This document shows positions 56,788 to 64,000 of a stretch of DNA of 64,000 bases, one piece after another. Below the pieces are notes generated by a model. The model worked only from the letters and a program-made list of their open reading frames with translations, did not search any database and had not been told where the DNA came from. The stretch's first letter is position 1, and each line of letters begins with the position of its first letter. The stretch comes from Lysobacter arenosi (GTDB taxonomy: Bacteria > Pseudomonadota > Gammaproteobacteria > Xanthomonadales > Xanthomonadaceae), in assembly GCF_016613475.2 (NCBI RefSeq), contig NZ_CP071517.1:2728001-2792000 (forward strand). Reading direction: 5' to 3'. The position numbers were made by a program, and so were the translations under genes.

Positions 56788-57691
56788 CCCAGAAATCGTA
56801 GAAGTTGAACCAGTTGTAAGGGGCGCCGAGCACCTGTTCCTGCAATCGCGCCGCGTATCGCCGCACCACCGTCGCCACGGCCTCGCGCCGGTCGCGGCGC
56901 GACACCTGCTGGCGCAGCGTATCCGGCCCGTTGCTGAACTCCTCGAAACGCAGGTCGTAGCGGTTGCCACCACGGTACAGGCCGAAGGCGAGCACGACCG
57001 GCACCTGCAGCGTCGCCGCGATCAGCCAGGGCGCATTCGGGAAGGCGGCATCGTTGCCGAGGAACGGCACGCGGGTCACGGCCTCGCCTGGCGCCGCGCG
57101 GTCGACCAGCAGCGCCACCAGTTCGCCGCCGGCCAGCGCCTGCTGGATCGCCAGCACGATGGCGACGCCATCCTGCCCGGCATCGATGACATCGGCGGCC
57201 AGGCGCGGATTGAGCGCATCAAGCAGTTGCGTCAGCGCGGGATTGTGCGAGATGTCGAGGACGATCCGCACGCGCAGCGCGGGCCGCGTCGTCACCAGCA
57301 CGCGCAGTGCGTCGAAACTGCCCAGGTGCGAGCCGAAGACGAGCACGCCTTCGCCGCGATCGACGCGCTGCGCCAGCGCTTCCAGGCCCTCGACACGGAT
57401 GTCGAAGCGAGAAAGCTGGCCACTGAGCAGGAACACGCGATCGAGGATCGTGGCGGCGAAGGTATGGATGTGGCGTGCGACGTCCAGCCACCCCGGCGAC
57501 CGTCCGAGCACGCGCGCCAGGTACTCGCGCGAGGCGCGCCGTTCCGGCCCGCGCACGAGCAGGAAGTACGCGGTGATCGGATACAGGCACAGCCGCGCCA
57601 CGGAACGACCGCCATGGCGGGCGATGCTGCGGATCAACCAGATCGCGAACCGGCCGCCGCCTTCGGGACGCTGCTTCCAGTGCGCGTTCAA
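56660..57691 (-). CDS. Lysophospholipid acyltransferase-family protein of the polyene locus
   Basis: A 343-residue protein of the LpxL-like acyltransferase superfamily. The H-x4-D catalytic motif is FGSHLGSFDALR, with PFLGNDAAFPNAPWLIAA and NWFNFYDFW downstream. It would attach the polyene acyl chain to a lipid or sugar head group. The start is a TTG that overlaps the dehydratase stop (TTGA). The C-terminus runs about 38 residues past the usual NWFNFYDFW end, into the start of the LolA-like gene; that tail is acidic, then Gly/Ala-rich, and may be non-functional. Confidence 0.85.
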   Translation of the reverse strand: MNAHWKQRPEGGGRFAIWLIRSIARHGGRSVARLCLYPITAYFLLVRGPERRASREYLARVLGRSPGWLDVARHIHTFAATILDRVFLLSGQLSRFDIRVEGLEALAQRVDRGEGVLVFGSHLGSFDALRVLVTTRPALRVRIVLDISHNPALTQLLDALNPRLAADVIDAGQDGVAIVLAIQQALAGGELVALLVDRAAPGEAVTRVPFLGNDAAFPNAPWLIAATLQVPVVLAFGLYRGGNRYDLRFEEFSNGPDTLRQQVSRRDRREAVATVVRRYAARLQEQVLGAPYNWFNFYDFWDGDDAADDRQAQQAGRVGAAPGADVDAGKRDTVRGPGWGEPG

Positions 57692-57996
57692 GGCCTGCTC
57701 GCGTCGGGCGTGCGCGCTTCGGCGGCGGCCACGTCGCCGCTGGCCAGCAGCGTGTCGCCGCGCAGCACCCGGAAGCGCCAACGCGGCGCGGCGCCTTCCA
57801 GCTCGATGTGCGCCTCCTCGCCCGGCAGCAGCGGCTGCACGAACTTGACCTGCGGCAGACGCAGCGGCGGCAATGGCCCGTATACCGCCTCGATCGCCTC
57901 GACCACGCGGTCCAGCAGCACCACGCCAGGCACCAGCGGTCGACCCGGGAAGTGCCCGGGCAGGCTGGGATGGTCGGCGGGGATAACGAAACGCAT
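57688..57996 (-). CDS. FabA/FabZ-type hotdog dehydratase-like protein
   Basis: A 102-residue protein with HPSLPGHFPGRPLVPGVVLLDRV, the HFPG-x-P-x-x-PGV motif of 3-hydroxyacyl-ACP dehydratases with His15. VKFVQPLLPGEEAHIEL is also typical. It is shorter than FabZ (about 150 aa). It begins the minus-strand polyene operon and overlaps the acyltransferase by 4 bp. About 107 bp separate it from the OmpR-type gene, which lies upstream on the same strand. Confidence 0.83.
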   Translation of the reverse strand: MRFVIPADHPSLPGHFPGRPLVPGVVLLDRVVEAIEAVYGPLPPLRLPQVKFVQPLLPGEEAHIELEGAAPRWRFRVLRGDTLLASGDVAAAEARTPDASRP

Positions 57997-58103
57997 GCTG
58001 TGGCGTTGGCTGGACCGGGCGAGACAGACAGGATAAGGCACCGGCGGGGCGCGACCCGCATCGCGTCACCGGTCTGATTGCATCGCCGCTTGGCGCCTGC
58101 CGG

Positions 58104-58790
58104 CTATGCCTCCCCGGTCGCCACCACGCCGTAGCCCAGACCGTGGAAGGTCCGGATCATCGGCATCTTGAAGGGGCGGTCGATGGCGTTGCGCAGCTGG
58201 CACACGTGGGTCCGCAACAAGGTTTCCTGGGAATGGTCCAGCTCCCGACCCCACAGGTCACGGACCAGCTCGCGATAGCCGGCCGGCTCCGGCGCGACTT
58301 CCAGCAACGCCCGCAGCAGCCGCCTGGACGACGGCCGCAAGCGCAGCGTCCTGCCCTGCCGACGCACCTCCTCGTTCTTCAGGTCGTACTCCAGGTCGCC
58401 GGCGCGAAGCACCGGGCCCGCCTGACGTCGTCGATAACGGCGATGCATGCCGACGAGCCGCGCGTTGACCTCCGCGAACGCGAGCGGTGCGTACAGATAA
58501 TCGTCTGCGCCGCTTTGCAACGCCGCCAGGCACGGCGCCAGCGTCGCGCACTGTGCCAGCACCAGTAGTGGCGTAGTCAGCCGCAGGACCTCGCGCAGGC
58601 TGCGACATACATCCGCACCGTCGCGGCCCGGCGATCTGGCCAGCACGATCGCGTCGAAGCGACAGTCGGCGGCAAGGTTCAGGCCGTGGCGATGGCTGCC
58701 GGCGCAGTCCACCTCGTGACCGCACTGCTCGAGATAGTGGCAAAGCTCCGCGGCGTGAAGTGCGTCATGGTCGATCAGCAGGATCCGCAT
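58104..58790 (-). CDS. OmpR/PhoB-type response regulator with degenerate receiver
   Basis: A 228-residue protein. The C-terminal winged helix (about 128-224) is intact, with RLRPSSRRLLRALLEVAP and the recognition segment LLRTHVCQLRNAID ... IRTFHGLGYGV. The receiver has lost the key residues. The phosphorylation Asp is Ala51 (FDAIVLARSPG), the switch Thr is Ala79 and the conserved Lys is Ala101 (YLYAPLAF). It is therefore unlikely to be phosphorylated in the usual way. It is divergent from the NarL-type regulator. The ATG at 58790 gives a standard receiver N-terminus (MRILLIDHDA). Confidence 0.88.
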   Translation of the reverse strand: MRILLIDHDALHAAELCHYLEQCGHEVDCAGSHRHGLNLAADCRFDAIVLARSPGRDGADVCRSLREVLRLTTPLLVLAQCATLAPCLAALQSGADDYLYAPLAFAEVNARLVGMHRRYRRRQAGPVLRAGDLEYDLKNEEVRRQGRTLRLRPSSRRLLRALLEVAPEPAGYRELVRDLWGRELDHSQETLLRTHVCQLRNAIDRPFKMPMIRTFHGLGYGVVATGEA

Positions 58791-58841
58791 GACCGGTTGA
58801 GGGCTGAAGACTGATCCGCCACCGGTGGATGATGGCGTCAT

Positions 58842-59186
58842 CGACCGACGTGATCCCGTGGCCCGACTTCGCTGCCAGACCGCTGGTTGGTATGCATGAT
58901 GTTGAACGCGCGACTGCAGGGAGGCGGCAGACTACGTGCCGAGTGGTTGCCTCTGAATAGGATTTGGCCCAATTTGCACGCGAGGCGGCTCGAAGCACGC
59001 CCCGCCCCCGTGAGGGCCTTGACGGATACTTAACCTGAAATCTGGCTCGCCACCCGCCCCCGCATCCGCTGGACCGGTCCCATCACCTGTCGTTTCCGAA
59101 TGAGGAACGAGGCCGTCACAACCATTTCGACTAAAATGCTCCCGCACTCCCGCCGCACACTCGCAGCCCGCAAGGAGCAAGCCGTC
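58842..59186. other. Divergent intergenic region between two regulators
   Basis: This 345-bp stretch separates the OmpR-type and NarL-type genes. It has no credible coding frame. A TTGACG at 59019 and a TAAAAT at 59132 could be promoter elements, but they are not correctly spaced with each other. An AAGGAG site precedes the NarL-type start. I see no repeat or operator. Confidence 0.4.
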
Positions 59187-59828
59187 ATGCCAGCACGAGT
59201 CATTCTGGCCGATGACCACCCCATCGTTGCCGCCGGTGTCCGCCAGCTGCTGGAGCAAGACAGCACCACGAGCGTCGTCCACGTCGCGTCCTCGACGGAG
59301 GACTTGATGCGCACTCTGGCAAGCACACCGTGCGACCTGCTGATCACCGACTTCAGCATGCCCGGCAACGCAGTGCCTGACGGCCTGTCGATGCTCGGCA
59401 CGATCCGGCGCAAATGGCCCGATCTGGCCGTCGTCGTGCTCACCCGCATCTCCAATCCTGCGGTGCTTCGCAGCATTCGCGACACGGGCGTGCGCGGTTT
59501 GATCAACAAGTCCGACGCCCTTTCCGAGCTGCCGCAAGCGGTACTGTCGGTGCTCAACGGGCGCACCTACATCGCCAAGGCCGCGATGAGCCTGCTCGAG
59601 AGCGCCGAGACCACGCTCGCCACGTCTGCCGAGGCAGCGCTGTCGCCGAAGGAGACCGAGGTGCTGCGGATGTTCGCCTCGGGCATGAGCGTCAAGGACA
59701 TTTCGCAGCAGCTCAACCGCAGCTCCAAGACCATCAGCAACCAGAAGCTGTCGGCCATGGAGAAGCTCGGCATCAAGTCGGATGTGGAGATCTTCGCCTA
59801 CGCCTCCAGCCACGGGATGCTCTCCTGA
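59187..59828 (+). CDS. NarL/FixJ family response regulator (RcsB/BvgA/EvgA-like)
   Basis: A 213-residue two-domain regulator. The receiver has DD at 9-10, Asp55 in LLITDFSMPG and Lys108 in GLINKSD. The LuxR-type helix-turn-helix (about 152-206) has LSPKETEVLRMFASGMSVKDISQQLNRSSKTISNQKLSAMEKLGI, with the usual pattern. A strong AAGGAG site supports the start at 59187. The adjacent kinase gene encodes a BvgS/EvgS-like protein, so this is probably its regulator. Confidence 0.93.
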   Translation: MPARVILADDHPIVAAGVRQLLEQDSTTSVVHVASSTEDLMRTLASTPCDLLITDFSMPGNAVPDGLSMLGTIRRKWPDLAVVVLTRISNPAVLRSIRDTGVRGLINKSDALSELPQAVLSVLNGRTYIAKAAMSLLESAETTLATSAEAALSPKETEVLRMFASGMSVKDISQQLNRSSKTISNQKLSAMEKLGIKSDVEIFAYASSHGMLS

Positions 59829-59992
59829 GCCAGGCCGCGGATCGACCGGAAGTATCCGCTAGCTGTTTTTGCAAGGCACCCCGACTCAGCTCGCAAATGC
59901 ATGTAGCAGCTGCTGCTATGACGTGTCGTATGCCGCGTCAGACCGCGTAACCTAGGCTCGAAACTCGCCCGAAGCTGACCTGCTGGATCCAC

Positions 59993-62900
59993 ATGCATCG
60001 CCTGTGTTGCGCCAGCTCACGCCCTCACTGGCAACGGCTGAGGGCCTTGCTGCTGCTCGCCCTGCTGCCGTTCGCGGCATTCCAGGCCGCGCTGGGCCAA
60101 TCACGCCCGCTCCCTCCGCTCGATCCGGAGGAGGAGGCATGGCGACGCGCGAACAGTGTGGTTCAGGTGGGAGTTTTCGCCGGCGACCACATGCCGGCCG
60201 AAGCCTGGGTCGGAGGACAACCACAAGGGCTCGGCATCGATTACGTAAGCCTGTTGGCGGCGCGTGCCGGCTTGCGTCTGGAGTTCCACCCCTACACCGA
60301 TTGGGGTGCGGTCGCGTTCGATGGTTCCGCGGGCAAGGCATTCGACCTGCTGCCTGCACAGGGCGTAACACCAGCACGGCGCGACCATTTCGATTTCCTC
60401 AAGTCCTATGCGACGGTCGGTCCGGTGTTGGTCGTTCGCAAGGGCGACGCGCGCATCCGCGGCGATGCCGACCTGGTGCGAGCGCGCATCGTCATCGAGC
60501 GGCGTTTCCGCACGGCCGCGCATGATGTCGCCCAACGCTATCCGCAAGCCACCGTGTTGTATTGCAACGACGGCCGCGAAGCATTGGACATGCTCGCCCG
60601 CGGCGAGGCCGACGCCTACGTCGGCACGGGCGCCGCGCGGACGCGGGCGCTGCTGGACCGGCGGCCGACCGACGACCTGGTCCTGCTGGCAGCGCTGCCG
60701 TTGCCCACCTTCGATATCGCCCCGGTGGTTCGCCGCGGCAATACGGCGCTGCTGCGGATCCTTCGCAAGGCCGAGACCACCGTCACCGAGCGGGAACTGA
60801 CGCAGTTGCGCCTGCGCTGGGGCATGGTCGAGGACGCGGCGGTGCAGGCGCGAAGCGCACGCGAACCCAGCGCCGACGAGCGCGCGTGGTTGCTGGGGCT
60901 GCCGACCTTGCGCGTCGGCTACGAAATGGATCGCCATCCCTATTCCTTCGTCGACGGCGAAGGCGAGTTCACCGGACTGTCGGCCGACTACCTGCGCATC
61001 GTCCAGCGTGAGCTTGGACTGCGGCTGGAGATGGTGCCGGCGGAAGACTGGGACAGCTTGCAGCGCATGGTCCGCTCTCACGAGATAGACCTCATCGCGG
61101 CCGGCACGGCGCGCGATTTCGACCCGCTGGAGATGTCGTTCGCGCAGCCTTACGAGTACTTCCCGCAGGTGATCGTGGCGCGTAATGGCGGGCCGCCCAT
61201 TACCCGCCTGCAGGACCTGATTGGTAAGCAGGTGGCGTTTCGCAAGGAGACGGCGCTGCTCTCGCTGCTCCGTGCCAATCTGCCGGGAACGCAGCTTCTG
61301 CCGATGGCCAGCAACGAGGCCGGGCTGTCCAGGGTGGCCAGGGGGCAGGCCGATGCCTTCATCGGCACGCTGCCGGCCATCGACAGCCTGATCCGCAGCC
61401 GCTACGCCGCGCAGCTTCGGGTGGTCGGTCCGGCCGGGATGGACCAGGAACTGGCGATCGGCGCGCGCCCGGAGTTCAGCGCGCTGCTGCAGCTGATCGA
61501 CCGCAGGCTCTCGCATCTGGACGAGGGCACCAGGGCCGGCATTCGCAGCCGCTGGATATCCAGCGAATACAACTATGGCGTGCCATGGAAATGGGTGATT
61601 GGCACCGCACTCGCCGGGCTGCTCGTGCTGGGCCTGGTCCTGGCGGCGTACGCGAGGTTGCGGCGCGCAGCCAATGCGCAACGCGCTGCCGAACAGCAAC
61701 TGGCGGCACAGTTGGGATTCCGGGAGGCACTGCTGGAGATCATCCCCTACCCGGTATTCGTCAAGGACGCCGAAGGGCGCTACCTCGGCGTCAATCGCGC
61801 CTACGAAGAGCAGATGAACTGCCAGCGCCAGGAGCTGCTGGGCAGGGCGTTGCCGCAGACCCGCCATCTTTCCGGAATCGATGCCGAACAGCTGCAGGCG
61901 GAGGACCTCGCCGTGGTCGCTTCCGGTCGAGGTTCGCGGCGCGAGTTGCAACAACGGGGAGCGGACGGGTCGGTCCAGAGCACGATCGTCTGGCGGTTGC
62001 CCTTCAGCGATCCGAGCAACGGGCGGACCATCCTCCTTGGCACGTTCGTCGACATCAGCGAAGCGCGCGCGGCCGAAGCGAGGGCGCGCAGTTCGGAACA
62101 GCGGCTTTCCGAGTTTGCGCAGGCCATACCGGGTGTCGTGTTCCGGCTGTGCATCGGCCCGGACGGTAGCCGGCGCTTCACCTACGTCGCCGGCGATTCG
62201 GCCAGCCTGCTGGGCATGACGGCCGAGCAGCTGACCTCGGATGAGCCGGCACTGTTCGCCCGCGTCCATCCCGACGACCAGGGCATCGTCGCGGCCAACG
62301 TTGGCGAGGCGGCGGCGACGCTGCGGCCGATGCGGGCGTTCGACTTCCGCGTGCGAGTGATTGGCCAGTGGCGCTGGCTGCGCACGGAAGGCGGTCAGCC
62401 GCGGCGGCTGCCCGATGGCGGCGTCGAATGGAGCGGCTACTGGATCGAAACGACGCTGCTGCACGAGCAGGCGGCCGACCTGATCGCTGCCAAGTCGCAG
62501 GCCGAGGCGGCCACCGCGGCCAAGAGTGCGTTCCTGGCGGCGATGAGCCACGAGATCCGCACGCCGATGGCCGACGTGCTGGGCCTGGTCGAGCTGATCG
62601 AGCGCACGCCGCTGGATCGCGACCAGGCCGCGATGACCGGCATGGTGCAGGACTCAGCGCGTTCGCTGCTGCAGATCCTCGACGACATCCTCGATTTCTC
62701 GCGCATCGAATCGGGCCATCTGCGCATCGAGAGCGCGCCGTTCGACCTGCGTGAACTGCTGGACGGCGTCGTCGGCCTGTTTCGTGCACGCGCGCATGGC
62801 AAGGGCCTTGGCCTTCATTGCATCGTCGACTGGCGCCTGTCGGGCACCTACGAGGGCGATTGCGTCCGCATCCGCCAGATCGTCACCAACCTGCTGAGCA

Positions 62901-64000
62901 ATGCAATCAAGTTCACCGCGCGCGGCACGGTCACCGTGCATGCCGAACTGGCTGCAGTCGGTGCCGGCGCGCAGGACGTCAGGTTCAGCATCATCGACAC
63001 CGGCATCGGCATCGAACCCGGTAATCTGGCGCGGCTGTTCCAGCCCTTCACCCAGGCGGAGGACTCCACCGCGCGGCGCTACGGCGGCACCGGCCTGGGC
63101 TTGAGCATCAGCCGCCGGCTGGCGCGAATGATGGACGGCGACGTCACCTTGCACAGCATCGCCGGCGAGGGCACCCGCGCGGTGCTGGAGCTGCCGCTGC
63201 GCGCGATCGCCCCGGTGGCGGTGCGGCAGGAACTGGTGGGCAAGGTCGCGGTACTGGTCGGCCAGCAAGCGCTGTGCGTGCGCGAACTGGCCAACAGTCT
63301 GTCCGCGCTCGGATTGCAGGTAGTGGAGATCGATCACTCGGAGTGGGCGCAGGTGTCCGGTGTCGACATCGACCTGCTGGTGACGGCAGCCGGTGATGCG
63401 GACCATGCGGATTTCCCGACCGACGTGCCACGCCTGCTGGTCGTCTCCGGCGAACACGGCAGCTGGCGACCGATTCCGAACGGCATACGCATGCCCGGCA
63501 GTCCGCTGCTGTGGCGCAACGTCGTCGATGCGTGCTGCCGGATCTTCGGTGCGCCCGCACCGCAGGCGCTGCCGCCGCTCACCATCGCGACTGCGCCGTC
63601 CTGCGCCAGGATCCTGGTCGCCGACGACCATCCCACTAACCGCGCCCTCGTGGCGCGCCAGCTCGACATGCTGGGCCACCACGCCACCGTCGTCGCCGAC
63701 GGCAACCTCGCGCTGGAAGCCCTGGCGAAAGACCATTACGACCTGTTGATCAGCGACTGCCACATGCCGAACCTGGACGGTTACGCGTTGGCTCGGCGGA
63801 TACGCGCGACCGCGCGCAAGGGCGAACACCTGGTGATCGTCGGCATCTCCGCCAGCGCATTGCCCGAGCAGATCCAGCGCTGCCGCGATGCCGGCATGGA
63901 CGATTTCCTGACCAAGCCCATCCAGTTGCAGGCACTGGCGACCATGCTCGCCAGCCACCTTGGTGGTTCGCCCTATGCGGTGCCACCGCCGGCCGGACTG
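59993..64000 (+). CDS. BvgS/EvgS-like hybrid sensor histidine kinase (partial, runs off the window)
   Basis: The frame is open for 1336 codons to the window end. In order: signal peptide; two periplasmic solute-binding (SBP_bac_3) domains (about 45-275 and 300-525); a membrane segment near 540; two PAS domains (about 575-820); HisKA with His853 in AAMSHEIRTPM; HATPase with NLLSNAIKF and GGTGLGLSIS; a region with weak receiver likeness (about 1080-1180) lacking the acidic residues; and a full receiver (about 1200-1320) with DD, Asp1255 in LLISDCHMPNLDG and Lys in FLTKPI. An HPt domain may follow beyond the window. The double-Venus-flytrap layout is that of virulence and stress sensors. Confidence 0.93.
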   Translation, partial: MHRLCCASSRPHWQRLRALLLLALLPFAAFQAALGQSRPLPPLDPEEEAWRRANSVVQVGVFAGDHMPAEAWVGGQPQGLGIDYVSLLAARAGLRLEFHPYTDWGAVAFDGSAGKAFDLLPAQGVTPARRDHFDFLKSYATVGPVLVVRKGDARIRGDADLVRARIVIERRFRTAAHDVAQRYPQATVLYCNDGREALDMLARGEADAYVGTGAARTRALLDRRPTDDLVLLAALPLPTFDIAPVVRRGNTALLRILRKAETTVTERELTQLRLRWGMVEDAAVQARSAREPSADERAWLLGLPTLRVGYEMDRHPYSFVDGEGEFTGLSADYLRIVQRELGLRLEMVPAEDWDSLQRMVRSHEIDLIAAGTARDFDPLEMSFAQPYEYFPQVIVARNGGPPITRLQDLIGKQVAFRKETALLSLLRANLPGTQLLPMASNEAGLSRVARGQADAFIGTLPAIDSLIRSRYAAQLRVVGPAGMDQELAIGARPEFSALLQLIDRRLSHLDEGTRAGIRSRWISSEYNYGVPWKWVIGTALAGLLVLGLVLAAYARLRRAANAQRAAEQQLAAQLGFREALLEIIPYPVFVKDAEGRYLGVNRAYEEQMNCQRQELLGRALPQTRHLSGIDAEQLQAEDLAVVASGRGSRRELQQRGADGSVQSTIVWRLPFSDPSNGRTILLGTFVDISEARAAEARARSSEQRLSEFAQAIPGVVFRLCIGPDGSRRFTYVAGDSASLLGMTAEQLTSDEPALFARVHPDDQGIVAANVGEAAATLRPMRAFDFRVRVIGQWRWLRTEGGQPRRLPDGGVEWSGYWIETTLLHEQAADLIAAKSQAEAATAAKSAFLAAMSHEIRTPMADVLGLVELIERTPLDRDQAAMTGMVQDSARSLLQILDDILDFSRIESGHLRIESAPFDLRELLDGVVGLFRARAHGKGLGLHCIVDWRLSGTYEGDCVRIRQIVTNLLSNAIKFTARGTVTVHAELAAVGAGAQDVRFSIIDTGIGIEPGNLARLFQPFTQAEDSTARRYGGTGLGLSISRRLARMMDGDVTLHSIAGEGTRAVLELPLRAIAPVAVRQELVGKVAVLVGQQALCVRELANSLSALGLQVVEIDHSEWAQVSGVDIDLLVTAAGDADHADFPTDVPRLLVVSGEHGSWRPIPNGIRMPGSPLLWRNVVDACCRIFGAPAPQALPPLTIATAPSCARILVADDHPTNRALVARQLDMLGHHATVVADGNLALEALAKDHYDLLISDCHMPNLDGYALARRIRATARKGEHLVIVGISASALPEQIQRCRDAGMDDFLTKPIQLQALATMLASHLGGSPYAVPPPAGL

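Noticed and set aside
60101-62551. An 816-codon minus-strand frame opposite the hybrid kinase
   Set aside because: The kinase frame on the + strand has complete domains; the antisense frame has none.

Overview
The window looks like a chromosomal segment of a high-GC gammaproteobacterium of the Xanthomonadaceae/Lysobacteraceae (Lysobacter-like). The reasons are an aryl-polyene/xanthomonadin-type pigment locus, a Rho with a long Gln/Gly-rich N-terminal extension, rhlB divergent from trxA-rho, several secreted S9 and DUF885 peptidases, and dispersed palindromes of the GTCATCCCGGCG...CGCCGGGAT type. This assignment is inference from gene content. I saw no rRNA, tRNA, CRISPR array, transposase or phage gene.

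Layout. 1-6.5 kb: protein repair methyltransferase, a NYN-domain protein, transaldolase, an MHS-type MFS carrier coupled to a type II NADH dehydrogenase, and rpoH. 6.5-16 kb: ung, a double-receiver protein, ftsX and a frameshifted ftsE, rhlB with an early amber codon, trxA, rho and two TonB-like secreted proteins. 16-31 kb: a Kef-type K+/H+ antiporter, a 1105-residue membrane ankyrin protein, ycgL, cydBA (bd-type oxidase), a secreted S9 peptidase, a DUF3300/DUF2950 pair, hemF and a DUF421 membrane protein. 31-46 kb: a hairpin-dense intergenic region, polA, small lipoprotein and acetyltransferase genes, a 2OG-Fe(II) oxygenase, a MarR-led redox operon with a broken glutaredoxin-like gene, uvrD, a metallopeptidase, a GST and a DPP IV-type peptidase. 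46-49 kb: a large RNA-like inverted repeat, DUF885 and DUF218 proteins. 49-58 kb: the polyene locus, with three genes on + (ketosynthase, chain-length-factor-like protein, glycosyltransferase) converging on a minus-strand operon (hotdog dehydratase, acyltransferase, LolA-like protein, MMPL exporter, second dehydratase, ketoreductase). 58-64 kb: a degenerate OmpR-type regulator divergent from a NarL-type regulator and a BvgS/EvgS-like hybrid kinase that runs off the window end.

How the genes work together. The polyene genes supply condensation, ketoreduction, dehydration and export functions, but no acyl carrier protein or starter-activating enzyme is present here. FtsEX and RpoH sit in the conserved ftsEX-rpoH neighbourhood, interrupted by a receiver protein and ung. 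RhlB, TrxA and Rho keep the usual gammaproteobacterial layout. The secreted peptidases suggest a peptide-scavenging lifestyle.

Most notable signals: (i) a 115-bp element at 46068-46182 with a 26-bp closing stem and two hairpins presenting GGA in ACA-x-GGATGT, the CsrA/RsmA recognition pattern; (ii) a 9-bp inverted repeat directly abutting the rpoH start; (iii) three interrupted conserved genes (ftsE, rhlB, a glutaredoxin-like gene), which raises a question about either mutation or base accuracy.
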